From NCBI GenBank assembly GCA_024278755.1, contig JAJRSO010000046.1, positions 24,194-88,193 of the forward strand: a stretch of 64,000 bases of DNA, read 5' to 3'. This document shows, piece by piece, positions 15,836-23,997 of the stretch. This stretch comes from Calditrichota bacterium (lineage in GTDB: Bacteria > Calditrichota > Calditrichia > Calditrichales > Calditrichaceae). The position numbers and the translations under genes are program-made. Under the pieces are notes generated by a model, which was given only the letters and a program-made list of their open reading frames with translations, did not search any database and had not been told where the DNA came from. Each line of letters begins with the position of its first letter. Within the stretch, counting starts at the first letter, position 1.

Positions 15836-17242
15836 TTGTTCGAACAAACACTGCAGCATTCGCGTGCCGCCATGCGTCTTGTGGATATGCAGGGACGCAT
15901 CGTTGCCTGCAGTGACGCCTATTGTACGCTCACCGGACTTCCCCGGGAAGAACTGGTGGGACAAACTCTCACCGTTGTTTATCATCCCAACGCGCGCGAA
16001 CAAATGCTGCACATCTTTAAAAAAGGGCTGCAAAGCGGTTCCCTACCCGAAGCGGAACAACTCAAACTGCGTTTATGGGATGGACGGAAGATTTGGCTGG
16101 ATATCCGGCACACGCATTTTGCCCGCAAAGATTCCGAAGCGTATCTGTGGAGTTCTTTCCGGGATATTTCCAAAATAAAACGGACACAAAAAATTCGTCG
16201 GGATAATGAAAAACGATTACGCCTGCTTTTTGACCGGGCTGCCGACGCTATTTTTTTAACACCGTTTAGCGAGGATTTCAGACCGGGCGCTTTTATCGAA
16301 GTGAATGACACCGCCAGTAAACGTCTGTTATACTCAAAAGAAGAATTATCGCGTTTAACGCCCTATTCTGTTATTCCGGCAAAATTATACGAAAAACTCA
16401 ACCAAGCTTTAAAAAAGTTGCACACCGAAGCTACTGCCGTTTTTCAGCTTCAGTTGCTGCGCAAAGACAAACGCCGGATTCCGGTGGAAATCAGTCTGCG
16501 CCGTTTTAAACTGGATCACCAGGAAACCATCGTCTGGGTCGTCCGCGATATCACCCAGAGGAAACAGGTGGAAAAGCGACTGAAAGAGACTTCCAGCCAA
16601 TTGCGGGATTTAGCCAGCCGCATTCAAACCGTACGCGAAGAAGAACGCACCATGATTGCCCGGGAAATCCACGATGAACTGGGGCAGGTCTTAACCGTAC
16701 TTAAAATTCAGCTTTCCCTCACCGCCAACAAGCTGCTTCCGGAACAGCAGGAAATAAAGACACGGATAAAATCGACTTACGGGCTGCTGGATAATGCGGT
16801 TGAAGCGGTACAACGTATTTCCGCCAAGCTGCGCCCCGGCATTTTGGACGAACTGGGACTGGCGGCCGCGGTGGAATGGCAGGCGCAGGATTTTGAAAAA
16901 CATACCGGCATTCATTGTAAATGTTCGCTGCTGTCCGAGCCTGTATCTCTTTCCGCCGAAAAGAGCACGGCCGTCTTCCGTATTTTTCAGGAGGCGCTCA
17001 CCAATGCGGCGCGTCATGCCGACGCCGACCGCGTTTCCATCTTTTTAAAAAACAGAAACGACAAAATGATTTTGGAAATCATCGACAATGGTTGCGGTAT
17101 TAACAAAACACAAATTAACAGCCCGAAATCACTGGGGATATTAGGGATGCGCGAACGGGTTGTCGTATTGGGCGGCAGCATGGAAATAAACGGGGTTCCC
17201 GGAAAAGGTACCCATATAAAAGTAACCATGCCGCGTAAATAA
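15836..17242 (+). CDS. PAS-containing sensor histidine kinase (HisKA_3, NarX/LiaS type)
   Basis: 468 residues if translation starts at TTG 15836. The two PAS domains are about 5-115 (GRIVACSDAYCTLTGL) and 128-243 (GAFIEVNDTASKRLL; RDITQRK). A coiled linker leads to the HisKA_3 dimerisation helix with phospho-acceptor His279 (REIHDELGQVL). The HATPase domain follows with NAARHA, DNGCGI and SLGILGMRERV. No membrane segment is present, so it should be a soluble cytosolic sensor. Such kinases usually pair with a NarL-type regulator, and none is adjacent. The frame continues open upstream to 15707 with no standard start codon. Confidence 0.88.
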   Translation: MFEQTLQHSRAAMRLVDMQGRIVACSDAYCTLTGLPREELVGQTLTVVYHPNAREQMLHIFKKGLQSGSLPEAEQLKLRLWDGRKIWLDIRHTHFARKDSEAYLWSSFRDISKIKRTQKIRRDNEKRLRLLFDRAADAIFLTPFSEDFRPGAFIEVNDTASKRLLYSKEELSRLTPYSVIPAKLYEKLNQALKKLHTEATAVFQLQLLRKDKRRIPVEISLRRFKLDHQETIVWVVRDITQRKQVEKRLKETSSQLRDLASRIQTVREEERTMIAREIHDELGQVLTVLKIQLSLTANKLLPEQQEIKTRIKSTYGLLDNAVEAVQRISAKLRPGILDELGLAAAVEWQAQDFEKHTGIHCKCSLLSEPVSLSAEKSTAVFRIFQEALTNAARHADADRVSIFLKNRNDKMILEIIDNGCGINKTQINSPKSLGILGMRERVVVLGGSMEINGVPGKGTHIKVTMPRK

Positions 17243-17382
17243 TAAAGACCTTTACAAAAGCATTAATTTAAAACATACGGCAATACAATCCGCCGGATTG
17301 CAGCCTTTTTGATTTTTAAGAAGGAAACCAGAGACCATAATTTTAGATTAACAAACTTTGCTTTTTATTACAAAGGAAACAA

Positions 17383-18666
17383 ATGAAGATTCCAGAACTG
17401 CTCGCTCCCGCGGGCTCTTTCGAAAAAATGCAGTATGCTTTTGCTTACGGAGCCGACGCGGTTTACGCCGGCATTCCCCGCTTTTCGCTGCGGGCCAGGG
17501 AAAATGATTTTACCGAAGAAAAGTATCTGGAAGCGCTTCGGTATGCGCGTCAAAATAATAAAAAATTATATCTGACCATGAACATCTTTCCGCATAACCG
17601 TAAAGTGGAATCCTTCACAAATATGCTGGCCAGAGTGGCGCAGGCCAAACCGGACGGATTGATTATGGCCGACCCGGGGATGATAATGGTGGCCCGCGAA
17701 AAGCATCCCGAATTGCCCGTGCACCTCTCCACCCAGTCCAACACCATCAACTGGCAAACGGTACGATTCTGGCAGAAAATCGGCGTAAAACGCATTATTC
17801 TAAGCCGGGAACTGAGCATCGACGAAATTAAAGAAATCCGCCAGCATGTGCCGGAAATGGAACTGGAAACATTTATTCACGGCGCCATCTGTATCGCCTA
17901 TTCGGGGCGCTGCCTGCTGTCCAATTATTTTACACACCGCGACGCTAACCAGGGCACCTGCACCAACGCCTGCCGCTGGGAATACAACGTACACGGCGAG
18001 CCGGCGCAGTTGCAGAAAGAGCTGGACAGCTATCAGCCCGAAAAAATTAATTACTATCTCGAAGAAACGACGCGCCCCGGGGAACTGATGGCGGTTGACG
18101 AAGACGAACACGGTACGTACATCATGAATGCGAAAGATTTAAGCACCATTCATATTTTAAAAGAACTCATCGACAGCGGTGTGGATAGTATTAAGATTGA
18201 AGGCCGCACAAAATCCCAGTACTATCTGAGTTCGATTACACGGGCGTACCGCTGGGCTTTAGATTGTTATAAAGAAGGTCGCCAAGTGCCCGAAGATGTA
18301 TTGCAGGAAGTATATGCGGTGGCCAACCGCGGCTATGTGACGGGATTTCTGGAGCGCAACCCCGGAGAGAACGGACAAAATTACGAAGAAAGCCATTCTT
18401 CCGTTCAGAGCCGGATATTTGCCGGATTGGTTAACGAATGGGATGCAGAAAAAGGGCTGGCCCGCATCAACGTGCGCAACCGTTTTGAAATCGGCGATAC
18501 ACTGGAACTAATCACCCCGGCAGAGACGATTCCCTTCCGTCTGGAACGCATGACCGATGAATCGGGTGAACTGTTAGACGCCGCGCATGGCGGCGGAAAA
18601 GATGTTTTTATGCCGCTACCCAAAGAGCCGGAACCTTACGCCATCCTGCGCAAAGTCGTTTTGTAA
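17383..18666 (+). CDS. trhP: U32 peptidase-family protein, tRNA U34 hydroxylation (TrhP/YegQ-like)
   Basis: 427 residues beginning MKIPELLAPAGSFEKMQYAF, the standard U32 opening. The family signature is present as ELETFIHGAICIAYSGRC (about 163-180), followed by the cysteine set LLSNY ... GTCTNACRWEY that binds an iron-sulfur cluster in family members. The beta-barrel C-terminal domain (about 345-427) matches the YegQ/TrhP length class. From family knowledge it helps form 5-hydroxyuridine at tRNA position 34, probably using prephenate. AAAGGAAAC precedes the ATG. Confidence 0.85.
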   Translation: MKIPELLAPAGSFEKMQYAFAYGADAVYAGIPRFSLRARENDFTEEKYLEALRYARQNNKKLYLTMNIFPHNRKVESFTNMLARVAQAKPDGLIMADPGMIMVAREKHPELPVHLSTQSNTINWQTVRFWQKIGVKRIILSRELSIDEIKEIRQHVPEMELETFIHGAICIAYSGRCLLSNYFTHRDANQGTCTNACRWEYNVHGEPAQLQKELDSYQPEKINYYLEETTRPGELMAVDEDEHGTYIMNAKDLSTIHILKELIDSGVDSIKIEGRTKSQYYLSSITRAYRWALDCYKEGRQVPEDVLQEVYAVANRGYVTGFLERNPGENGQNYEESHSSVQSRIFAGLVNEWDAEKGLARINVRNRFEIGDTLELITPAETIPFRLERMTDESGELLDAAHGGGKDVFMPLPKEPEPYAILRKVVL

Positions 18667-18687
18667 GGGCAGCCTGACAGGCCGCCC
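18667..18687. other. Hairpin between convergent genes
   Basis: GGGC-a-GCCT / AGGC-c-GCCC hairpin with a GAC loop lies between the stops of trhP (18666) and trxB (18701). There is no clear T run on either side, so it is only a weak bidirectional terminator candidate. Confidence 0.35.
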
Positions 18688-18700
18688 AAAATAAGAGGTA

Positions 18701-19627
18701 CTAACCTTCCAGAAAATGCTCGGCGTCCAACGCGGCCATACAGCCCGAACCGGCCGCCGTAATCGCCTGTTTATAGGTGGTGTCCTGCACATCGCCGCAG
18801 GCAAACACACCTTCCACATTCGTTTTAGTAGTTCCGGGAACGGTATTGATATACCCGTTCTGATCCAGATCTAACTGTCCCTTAAAAATTTCCGTATTGG
18901 GATTGTGACCGATGGCCATAAAAATACCGTCCACAGTCACTTCGCTTAATTCACCGGTTTTCGTATCCTTTAGACGGGCGCCGGTTACAAATTCATCTCC
19001 AAGCACTTCATCAATTACCTTATTGTAGGCAAATTCCACTTTGGGATTGGCCTTAGCCTTTTCAATCATAATCTTGGATGCGCGAAATTCATCCCGGCGA
19101 TGGACAACGGTAACTTTGCTGGCAAACTTGGTTAAAAACGTTGCTTCTTCCAACGCGGAATCGCCGCCGCCCACCACTAACACTTCTTTATCTTTGTAAA
19201 AGAAACCGTCGCAGGTGGCGCAGGCCGAAACACCCTTACCCATCAAGCGGGTTTCGGATTCGATGCCCAGCAGACGGGCCGAAGCGCCGGTAGCGATGAT
19301 TATAGAATCGGCCGTGTACGTGCCGCCGTCGCTTTCCACGGTAAACGGGCGTTTGGAAAAATCGACTTTGTTCACCGCTTCAAAACGGGTTTCGGCATCA
19401 AATTTATTTACCTGGGTACGCATATCTTCCATCAGTTGCGGTCCCATAATGCCTTCGGGAAAACCGGGAAAGTTTTCAACTTCCGTGGTAATGGTCAACT
19501 GGCCGCCCGGCTGATTACCCTCCAGCACAAGCGGGTTCAGTTCTGCGCGGGCCGCATAAATGCCCGCGGTAAGCCCGGCAGGCCCGGAACCGATAATAAT
19601 CACTTTATAATGTTTTGTCTCCGACAT
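18701..19627 (-). CDS. trxB: Thioredoxin reductase
   Basis: 308 residues, the usual length for the low-molecular-weight enzyme. The FAD-binding motif GSGPAGLTAGIYAAR (13-27), redox pair Cys136/Cys139 (CATC), NAD(P)H-binding GGGDSALEEA and HRRDEFRA, and the C-terminal FAD motif GVFACGDVQD are complete. HRRxxxR points to NADPH use. It reduces thioredoxins such as those at 29227 and 30245. It is monocistronic, converging on trhP. Confidence 0.95.
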   Translation of the reverse strand: MSETKHYKVIIIGSGPAGLTAGIYAARAELNPLVLEGNQPGGQLTITTEVENFPGFPEGIMGPQLMEDMRTQVNKFDAETRFEAVNKVDFSKRPFTVESDGGTYTADSIIIATGASARLLGIESETRLMGKGVSACATCDGFFYKDKEVLVVGGGDSALEEATFLTKFASKVTVVHRRDEFRASKIMIEKAKANPKVEFAYNKVIDEVLGDEFVTGARLKDTKTGELSEVTVDGIFMAIGHNPNTEIFKGQLDLDQNGYINTVPGTTKTNVEGVFACGDVQDTTYKQAITAAGSGCMAALDAEHFLEG

Positions 19628-19998
19628 TTTGTTCTCCTGTTTCTTTTAATATCAATTTCTTCGTTTTTAAATTTTAAAACCAAACCGTAATTCTCTAACC
19701 TGCAATGTCGTCCATTAACGATTGAAGATTAATGAGCGCCGATTGCAGATATCCTGAGTTTAGTACTAACTTGAATTTTTGATGCAATATTTCGCCGGAA
19801 GGTACAGAACACGATTTATTTAAATTTAAGCGTTGCGCCGCACTCCGATGACTGTTAGATTCCCCTCGGCAATTTTACCCGGCAGACTTATCTTTATGCA
19901 TTGTCGGCGTGGAAATTAAATGTTAAAATACAGCAAATTCACTATAAAATAAATGGTTTATATTATTACTCCTTGTTAATAAAGGTGGAGATTTATAA
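19628..19998. other. Intergenic region with hairpin
   Basis: About 370 bp between divergent trxB and the amylase-like gene. A hairpin at 19700-19748 has outer arms CTGCAAT/ATTGCAG and inner arms ATTAA/TTAAT. The final 80 bp are AT-rich and likely hold the promoter of the downstream gene. No riboswitch or coding sequence is apparent. Confidence 0.5.
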
Positions 19999-21345
19999 GT
20001 GAAAACCCGTTCACTGTTCTTACTGGTTATCTTTTTATTACTTCTCTTTTCCTGTGGAGAAAAAGATAAAAAACCCGCCGGCGTTACCCACCCGCAGTGG
20101 AGCGCGGGGAACACCATTTACGAACTTAATATCCGGCAGTTCAGCGCCGGCGGCACATTTAAGGCCATCGAACTGCGCACAATTGCTTTAAAAGATGTGG
20201 GCGCCGGAATCATTTCGCTGATGCCCGTCTTTCCCATCGGCGAAAAAGATCGCAGGGGCGCGCGCGGCAGCGTTTATTCGGTAAAAGATTTCCGCGCCGT
20301 AAATCCCGAATTCGGCACGATGGAAGAATTTAAATCCCTGGTAAATAAAATTCATCAGATGGGTATGCATGTGATTTTGCAATGGGTGGCCAATCAAACC
20401 TCTCGGGATAATATACTGATCACCGAACATCCGGACTGGTTTACCCGGGATAGTTTGGGAAATATTTTGGCGCCGGACTCGGAACAGTCCGACTCGGCCG
20501 AATTAAATTACAAAAATTCCGCTTTGCAGGACTATATGATTGCGGCCATGAAATTTTGGCTTCGTGAAACGGACATCGACGGGTTTCATTGCACGGCAAC
20601 CCGGACAGCGCCGATTGAATTCTGGAACCGGGTACGCAAGGAACTGCATACGATAAAACCCGTTTTTATGTTGACAGAAGAAGAGAACCCCCTTCTGCAT
20701 CGCGCTGCATTTGACGCTTCTTTTGCTGATAATTTTTACATCCTTCTAAACCAGATTGCACGAGGCAAGCGTCCGGCCGCCGCTATCGATTCTCTACTGC
20801 AAGCGGAAGCAACCGCCTATCCACAAGGCGCTTTACGCATTCGTTTCACATCAAATTCTGAAATGAATGCCTGGCAGGGCTCTGCCGTCGAACGGTTTGG
20901 AGACGGTATAAAAACCTTTGCTGTCCTCAGCGCAGTCGTTCCCGGCGTGCCGATGCTGTACAGCGGACAGGAAGCCGGGCAAAATGAACGGCTTAACCCA
21001 TTTGACAAACAACCTATAAAATGGAGGGCTAACTACTTTCGCCGTTTCTATTCCCTTCTGTTTAATTTATATCGACGGAACAAGGCCTTAAACTACGGGA
21101 CATTCAAAAAAATCGAGACCGATCGGGATAACGCCGTATATGCCTGTATCCGGGAATATGGCGATGAGAAAATTTTGGCCGTTTTGAATCTCAGCGCGGC
21201 CCGACAACAAGTGCATTTTTCTTCTCTTGCAATGGCGGGCAAATACCGGAGCTTGTTTACCGGACGGAAAAAAAGTCTTGGATTTAGTGAATCCTTTACT
21301 TTAAAACCTTGGGAATATATGATTTTTGTACGTACTAATAAATAA
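19999..21345 (+). CDS. GH13 (alpha-amylase-like) lipoprotein, predicted catalytically inactive
   Basis: 448 residues from GTG, with GGTGGAG upstream. The lipobox LLFSC/G puts a lipid on Cys19. The (beta/alpha)8 landmarks are clear: TIYELNIRQFS, a GDPxDY-like loop, MGMHVILQWVAN, DIDGFHCTA, PVFMLTEEE and GVPMLYSGQE. The four conserved regions have lost their catalytic residues. Region I has Gln128 and Gln133 for Asp and His; region II has His197 and Thr199 for Arg and the nucleophile Asp; region IV has Ser287 and Glu288 for His and Asp. Only the region III acid/base (Glu227/228) remains. It is therefore probably a carbohydrate-binding pseudoenzyme on the membrane. The BtuF-like gene follows after 65 bp. 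Confidence 0.88.
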   Translation: MKTRSLFLLVIFLLLLFSCGEKDKKPAGVTHPQWSAGNTIYELNIRQFSAGGTFKAIELRTIALKDVGAGIISLMPVFPIGEKDRRGARGSVYSVKDFRAVNPEFGTMEEFKSLVNKIHQMGMHVILQWVANQTSRDNILITEHPDWFTRDSLGNILAPDSEQSDSAELNYKNSALQDYMIAAMKFWLRETDIDGFHCTATRTAPIEFWNRVRKELHTIKPVFMLTEEENPLLHRAAFDASFADNFYILLNQIARGKRPAAAIDSLLQAEATAYPQGALRIRFTSNSEMNAWQGSAVERFGDGIKTFAVLSAVVPGVPMLYSGQEAGQNERLNPFDKQPIKWRANYFRRFYSLLFNLYRRNKALNYGTFKKIETDRDNAVYACIREYGDEKILAVLNLSAARQQVHFSSLAMAGKYRSLFTGRKKSLGFSESFTLKPWEYMIFVRTNK

Positions 21346-21410
21346 CAGATGGGGCATTCAGACTTTCTACTGCCTACTTTTAAAATCCCGGTTTATCCGG
21401 AACGGGAGTT

Positions 21411-22283
21411 TTGTTGAAACACTTTTTGCCAGTTACTTTTTTTTTCCTAATCACGGTTTTATCCTGCAACACCGCTCAAAAAGCGGAAAACCAAACGACT
21501 GTTCGAATCGTTTCGCTCTCCCCGAACATTACTGAAATTATTTATGCGCTGGGGCAAGAAGATAAACTAATCGCCGTTTCCGATTTTTGTAATTACCCAC
21601 CGCAAGCCCGTAAAAAGGAACGAATCGGCGGCTTGCTAAACCCCAATCTCGAAAAGATGGCGGCTTTAAACGCCGACCTGTTTATCGGTACTCCCGCCCA
21701 TCTGGAAATTTCCAAAAAGCTCGAGCACCTCCATCTTCGTTCTGTTATTCTCCCCAACGACCGGTTGCAGGATATTTTTACGGCCATCGATTCCATCGGT
21801 ATTTTGCTTAATTGCCGGCAGGCAGCCGACAGCCTGGTGCATTCCATAAAAGATTCGCTCTCGTTTTACAAAAAAAAATCAGTACGCACGGCCAGGCGGC
21901 GCTCTGCTCTTTTAGTTATCGGACGGGAGCCGGGAACCACCCGAAAAATAATGGTAGCCGGACCCAATACTTTTTTGAACGAAATATGGAAATTAAACGG
22001 CGGCAGAAATGCCTTTCCCGCACTCTCTGCCAAATATACCCAAATTAGTCTCGAGGCGCTTCTAAAAAACAACCCTGATTTAATAATTGAATTCAAGTTT
22101 AAAGAAAAATGGGACGATAAAAAGAACCGCATAAATCAATTGGAATGGAACACCCTGCGACAACTGACGGCCGTTCGCAACAGACAGATTTATGTACTAA
22201 ACGGCGATTATACGCTCATCCCCGGTCCGAGAATTTATCTCCTGGCCCGGGATTATTACAAAATTTTCCGCCAGATTAAGTAG
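21411..22283 (+). CDS. Periplasmic/lipoprotein ligand-binding protein, BtuF-like
   Basis: 290 residues starting at TTG, with CGGGAG upstream. The lipobox TVLSC/N gives Cys19. The mature part has the helical-backbone metal-receptor fold: RIVSLSPNITEIIYALG, LIAVSDFCNYPPQ, RIGGLLNPNLEKMAAL, then a long backbone helix and NPDLIIEFK. The FCNYPP and GG..NPN motifs are typical of BtuF-type corrinoid binders more than of siderophore binders. It would deliver ligand to an ABC importer. No permease is adjacent, and a matching ATPase lies at 27197. Co-location with cobalamin adenosyltransferase and a B12-dependent reductase supports a corrinoid ligand. Confidence 0.8.
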   Translation: MLKHFLPVTFFFLITVLSCNTAQKAENQTTVRIVSLSPNITEIIYALGQEDKLIAVSDFCNYPPQARKKERIGGLLNPNLEKMAALNADLFIGTPAHLEISKKLEHLHLRSVILPNDRLQDIFTAIDSIGILLNCRQAADSLVHSIKDSLSFYKKKSVRTARRRSALLVIGREPGTTRKIMVAGPNTFLNEIWKLNGGRNAFPALSAKYTQISLEALLKNNPDLIIEFKFKEKWDDKKNRINQLEWNTLRQLTAVRNRQIYVLNGDYTLIPGPRIYLLARDYYKIFRQIK

Positions 22284-22635
22284 TGTTTCATTTTCTTAAT
22301 ATAAAATGAGTTCGCTATAAAAACCACGAATTTACACGAATCTATTCAATGTAATTTCAATAAAAACAATCCGTGTCTTTCTGTGGAAATCAATGGCTAT
22401 GCCTTTTTAGACTGGACTCATAAAATTAAACGAGAAATATACAGAAAATGGGATGCGCTCACCGCGTATAATTCGTAGATTCTCATCGTTTGAAAGAAAT
22501 TCCTGATGAACGAAATGCCGGTTATCCGGTGATATTAAATATCCCTTTCCAAAGGAAAATTTAGAAGGTTTCTCTTTAGAAATTTATTTTTATTGAATAA
22601 AATTCCGGATAAATTCAGACAAAAAAGGAGTCCAT
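22284..22635. other. Intergenic region with hairpin repeat
   Basis: About 350 bp. It contains the inverted-repeat element 22324-22386 and a CCGGTTATCCGG hairpin near 22521. An AT-rich stretch with AAAAAAGGAG sits before the rubrerythrin start. No gene is supported here. Confidence 0.5.
22324..22386. repeat. Imperfect inverted-repeat (MITE-like) element
   Basis: Arms CCACGAATTTACACGAAT (22324-22341) and ATCCGTGTCTTTCTGTGG (22369-22386) pair imperfectly over 18 bp with a 27-base AT-rich centre. Same style as 15472-15560: a fossil hairpin with no coding capacity. Confidence 0.6.
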
Positions 22636-23214
22636 ATGTCAAAACCGCTAAAAGGCACACAGACGGAACAAAATTTATTAAAAGCATTTGCAGGCGAATC
22701 CCAAGCCCGTAACCGATACGAATTTTTTGCCAAAGCGGCAAAAAAAGAAGGGTATGTTCAAATTTCAAATATTTTTCAGGAAACGGCCAATCAGGAAAAA
22801 GAACACGCAAAACGTTTTTTCAAATTTCTGGAAGGCGGAGCTGTTGAAATTACCGCCCGCTTTCCGGCGGGAATTATCGGCACAACAAAAGAGAATCTGA
22901 AAGCCGCGGCAGAAGGCGAAAACGAAGAGTGGACAGAGCTATATCCTCAATTTTCCGAAACTGCCGAAAAAGAAGGGTTTGCCGAAATAGCGCTGGCTTT
23001 TAGAATGATTGCAACCGTAGAAGCCGAGCACGAACGCCGCTATTTAAAATTACTTCAAAATATTTCGGAAGATACCGTTTTTATAAAAAACTGCAAAGTA
23101 TGGTGGAAATGTCTGAACTGCGGATATGTATATGAATCGGTTGAAGCGCTTGAGGAATGTCCGGCATGCCTGCATCCCAAAGCATATATGCAACTTAAAG
23201 AAGAAAATTATTAA
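22636..23214 (+). CDS. Rubrerythrin
   Basis: 192 residues. The N-terminal ferritin-like four-helix domain carries the diiron ligands in FAGESQARNRYEFF, ETANQEKEHAKRF and ATVEAEHERRY. The C-terminal rubredoxin-like domain has CLNCGY and CPACLHPKAY, completing a Cys4 iron site. It reduces hydrogen peroxide in anaerobes, drawing electrons from rubredoxin-type donors, in the cytoplasm. AAAAGGAG precedes the ATG. Its presence fits an anaerobic or microaerophilic host. Confidence 0.95.
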   Translation: MSKPLKGTQTEQNLLKAFAGESQARNRYEFFAKAAKKEGYVQISNIFQETANQEKEHAKRFFKFLEGGAVEITARFPAGIIGTTKENLKAAAEGENEEWTELYPQFSETAEKEGFAEIALAFRMIATVEAEHERRYLKLLQNISEDTVFIKNCKVWWKCLNCGYVYESVEALEECPACLHPKAYMQLKEENY

Positions 23215-23261
23215 TTCTTTTTATTAGGAATATCTTTTAAAAGTATTGGATACTTTACGAT

Positions 23262-23792
23262 ATGAAACTGGAACAAGGCTATATCCAGATTTATACCGGT
23301 AACGGAAAAGGGAAAACCACGGCCGCCATCGGTCAGGCGGTGCGGGCAGCCGGTAGCGGTTTAAACGTCTATTTCGTTCAGTTTATGAAAAACTATCCGT
23401 ATGGAGAAGTAGAACTCCTGCCAAACCTCTCTGCCCAAATTACATTAAAACGGTACGGAACCGATGATTTTGTGTTTAAAAAAGAAGCGCCATCGGAAGA
23501 TTTATGCAGCCAAATGGAAATCGGTCTGAAAGAAGCCGAAAAAGCCATGCTCAGTTCTGTTTACGATCTTATTATACTGGATGAGGTTTTGGTTTCCATT
23601 TATTTTAAGCTTTTTTCCATCAAAAGAGTGCTTCAGTTTTTAAAAAAGAAGCCGAAAAATGTGGAGATAATTCTTACCGGACGCTATTGCCCGAAAGCGA
23701 TTCTTGACCAGGCAGATTTAGTAACAAAAATGGATGAGGTTAAACATTATTATCAAAAAGGAGTTAGGGCAAGAAGGGGGATTGAATCCTGA
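23262..23792 (+). CDS. cobO: Corrinoid adenosyltransferase (CobO/BtuR family)
   Basis: 176 residues. The P-loop GNGKGKTTAAIGQAVRAAG (13-31), FVQFMK, LIILDEVLVS and LTGRYCPKAILDQADLVTKM are the motifs of the CobA/CobO/BtuR family. It transfers the adenosyl group of ATP to cob(I)alamin, making adenosylcobalamin. The direct downstream neighbour, 205 bp away, is the adenosylcobalamin-dependent ribonucleotide reductase, so cofactor supply and use are linked. It follows rubrerythrin by 47 bp. Confidence 0.92.
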   Translation: MKLEQGYIQIYTGNGKGKTTAAIGQAVRAAGSGLNVYFVQFMKNYPYGEVELLPNLSAQITLKRYGTDDFVFKKEAPSEDLCSQMEIGLKEAEKAMLSSVYDLIILDEVLVSIYFKLFSIKRVLQFLKKKPKNVEIILTGRYCPKAILDQADLVTKMDEVKHYYQKGVRARRGIES

Positions 23793-23997
23793 AAATTATA
23801 CTTGAATTCAGTAAAATTTTTCTTAAATTGGATTTCAATCACTACCGTTCATATACAACAAACAAATGCCTAACCTATTGATATTAATGATATTAGTCCT
23901 GCATATATAATATGTTTCAGTTCTGAATATCCATAATAGTAGGCTATTTCATCCTAAGCAACTGAAGCGCGTTCATTTCTGTAAAGGGAAGTCGTAA

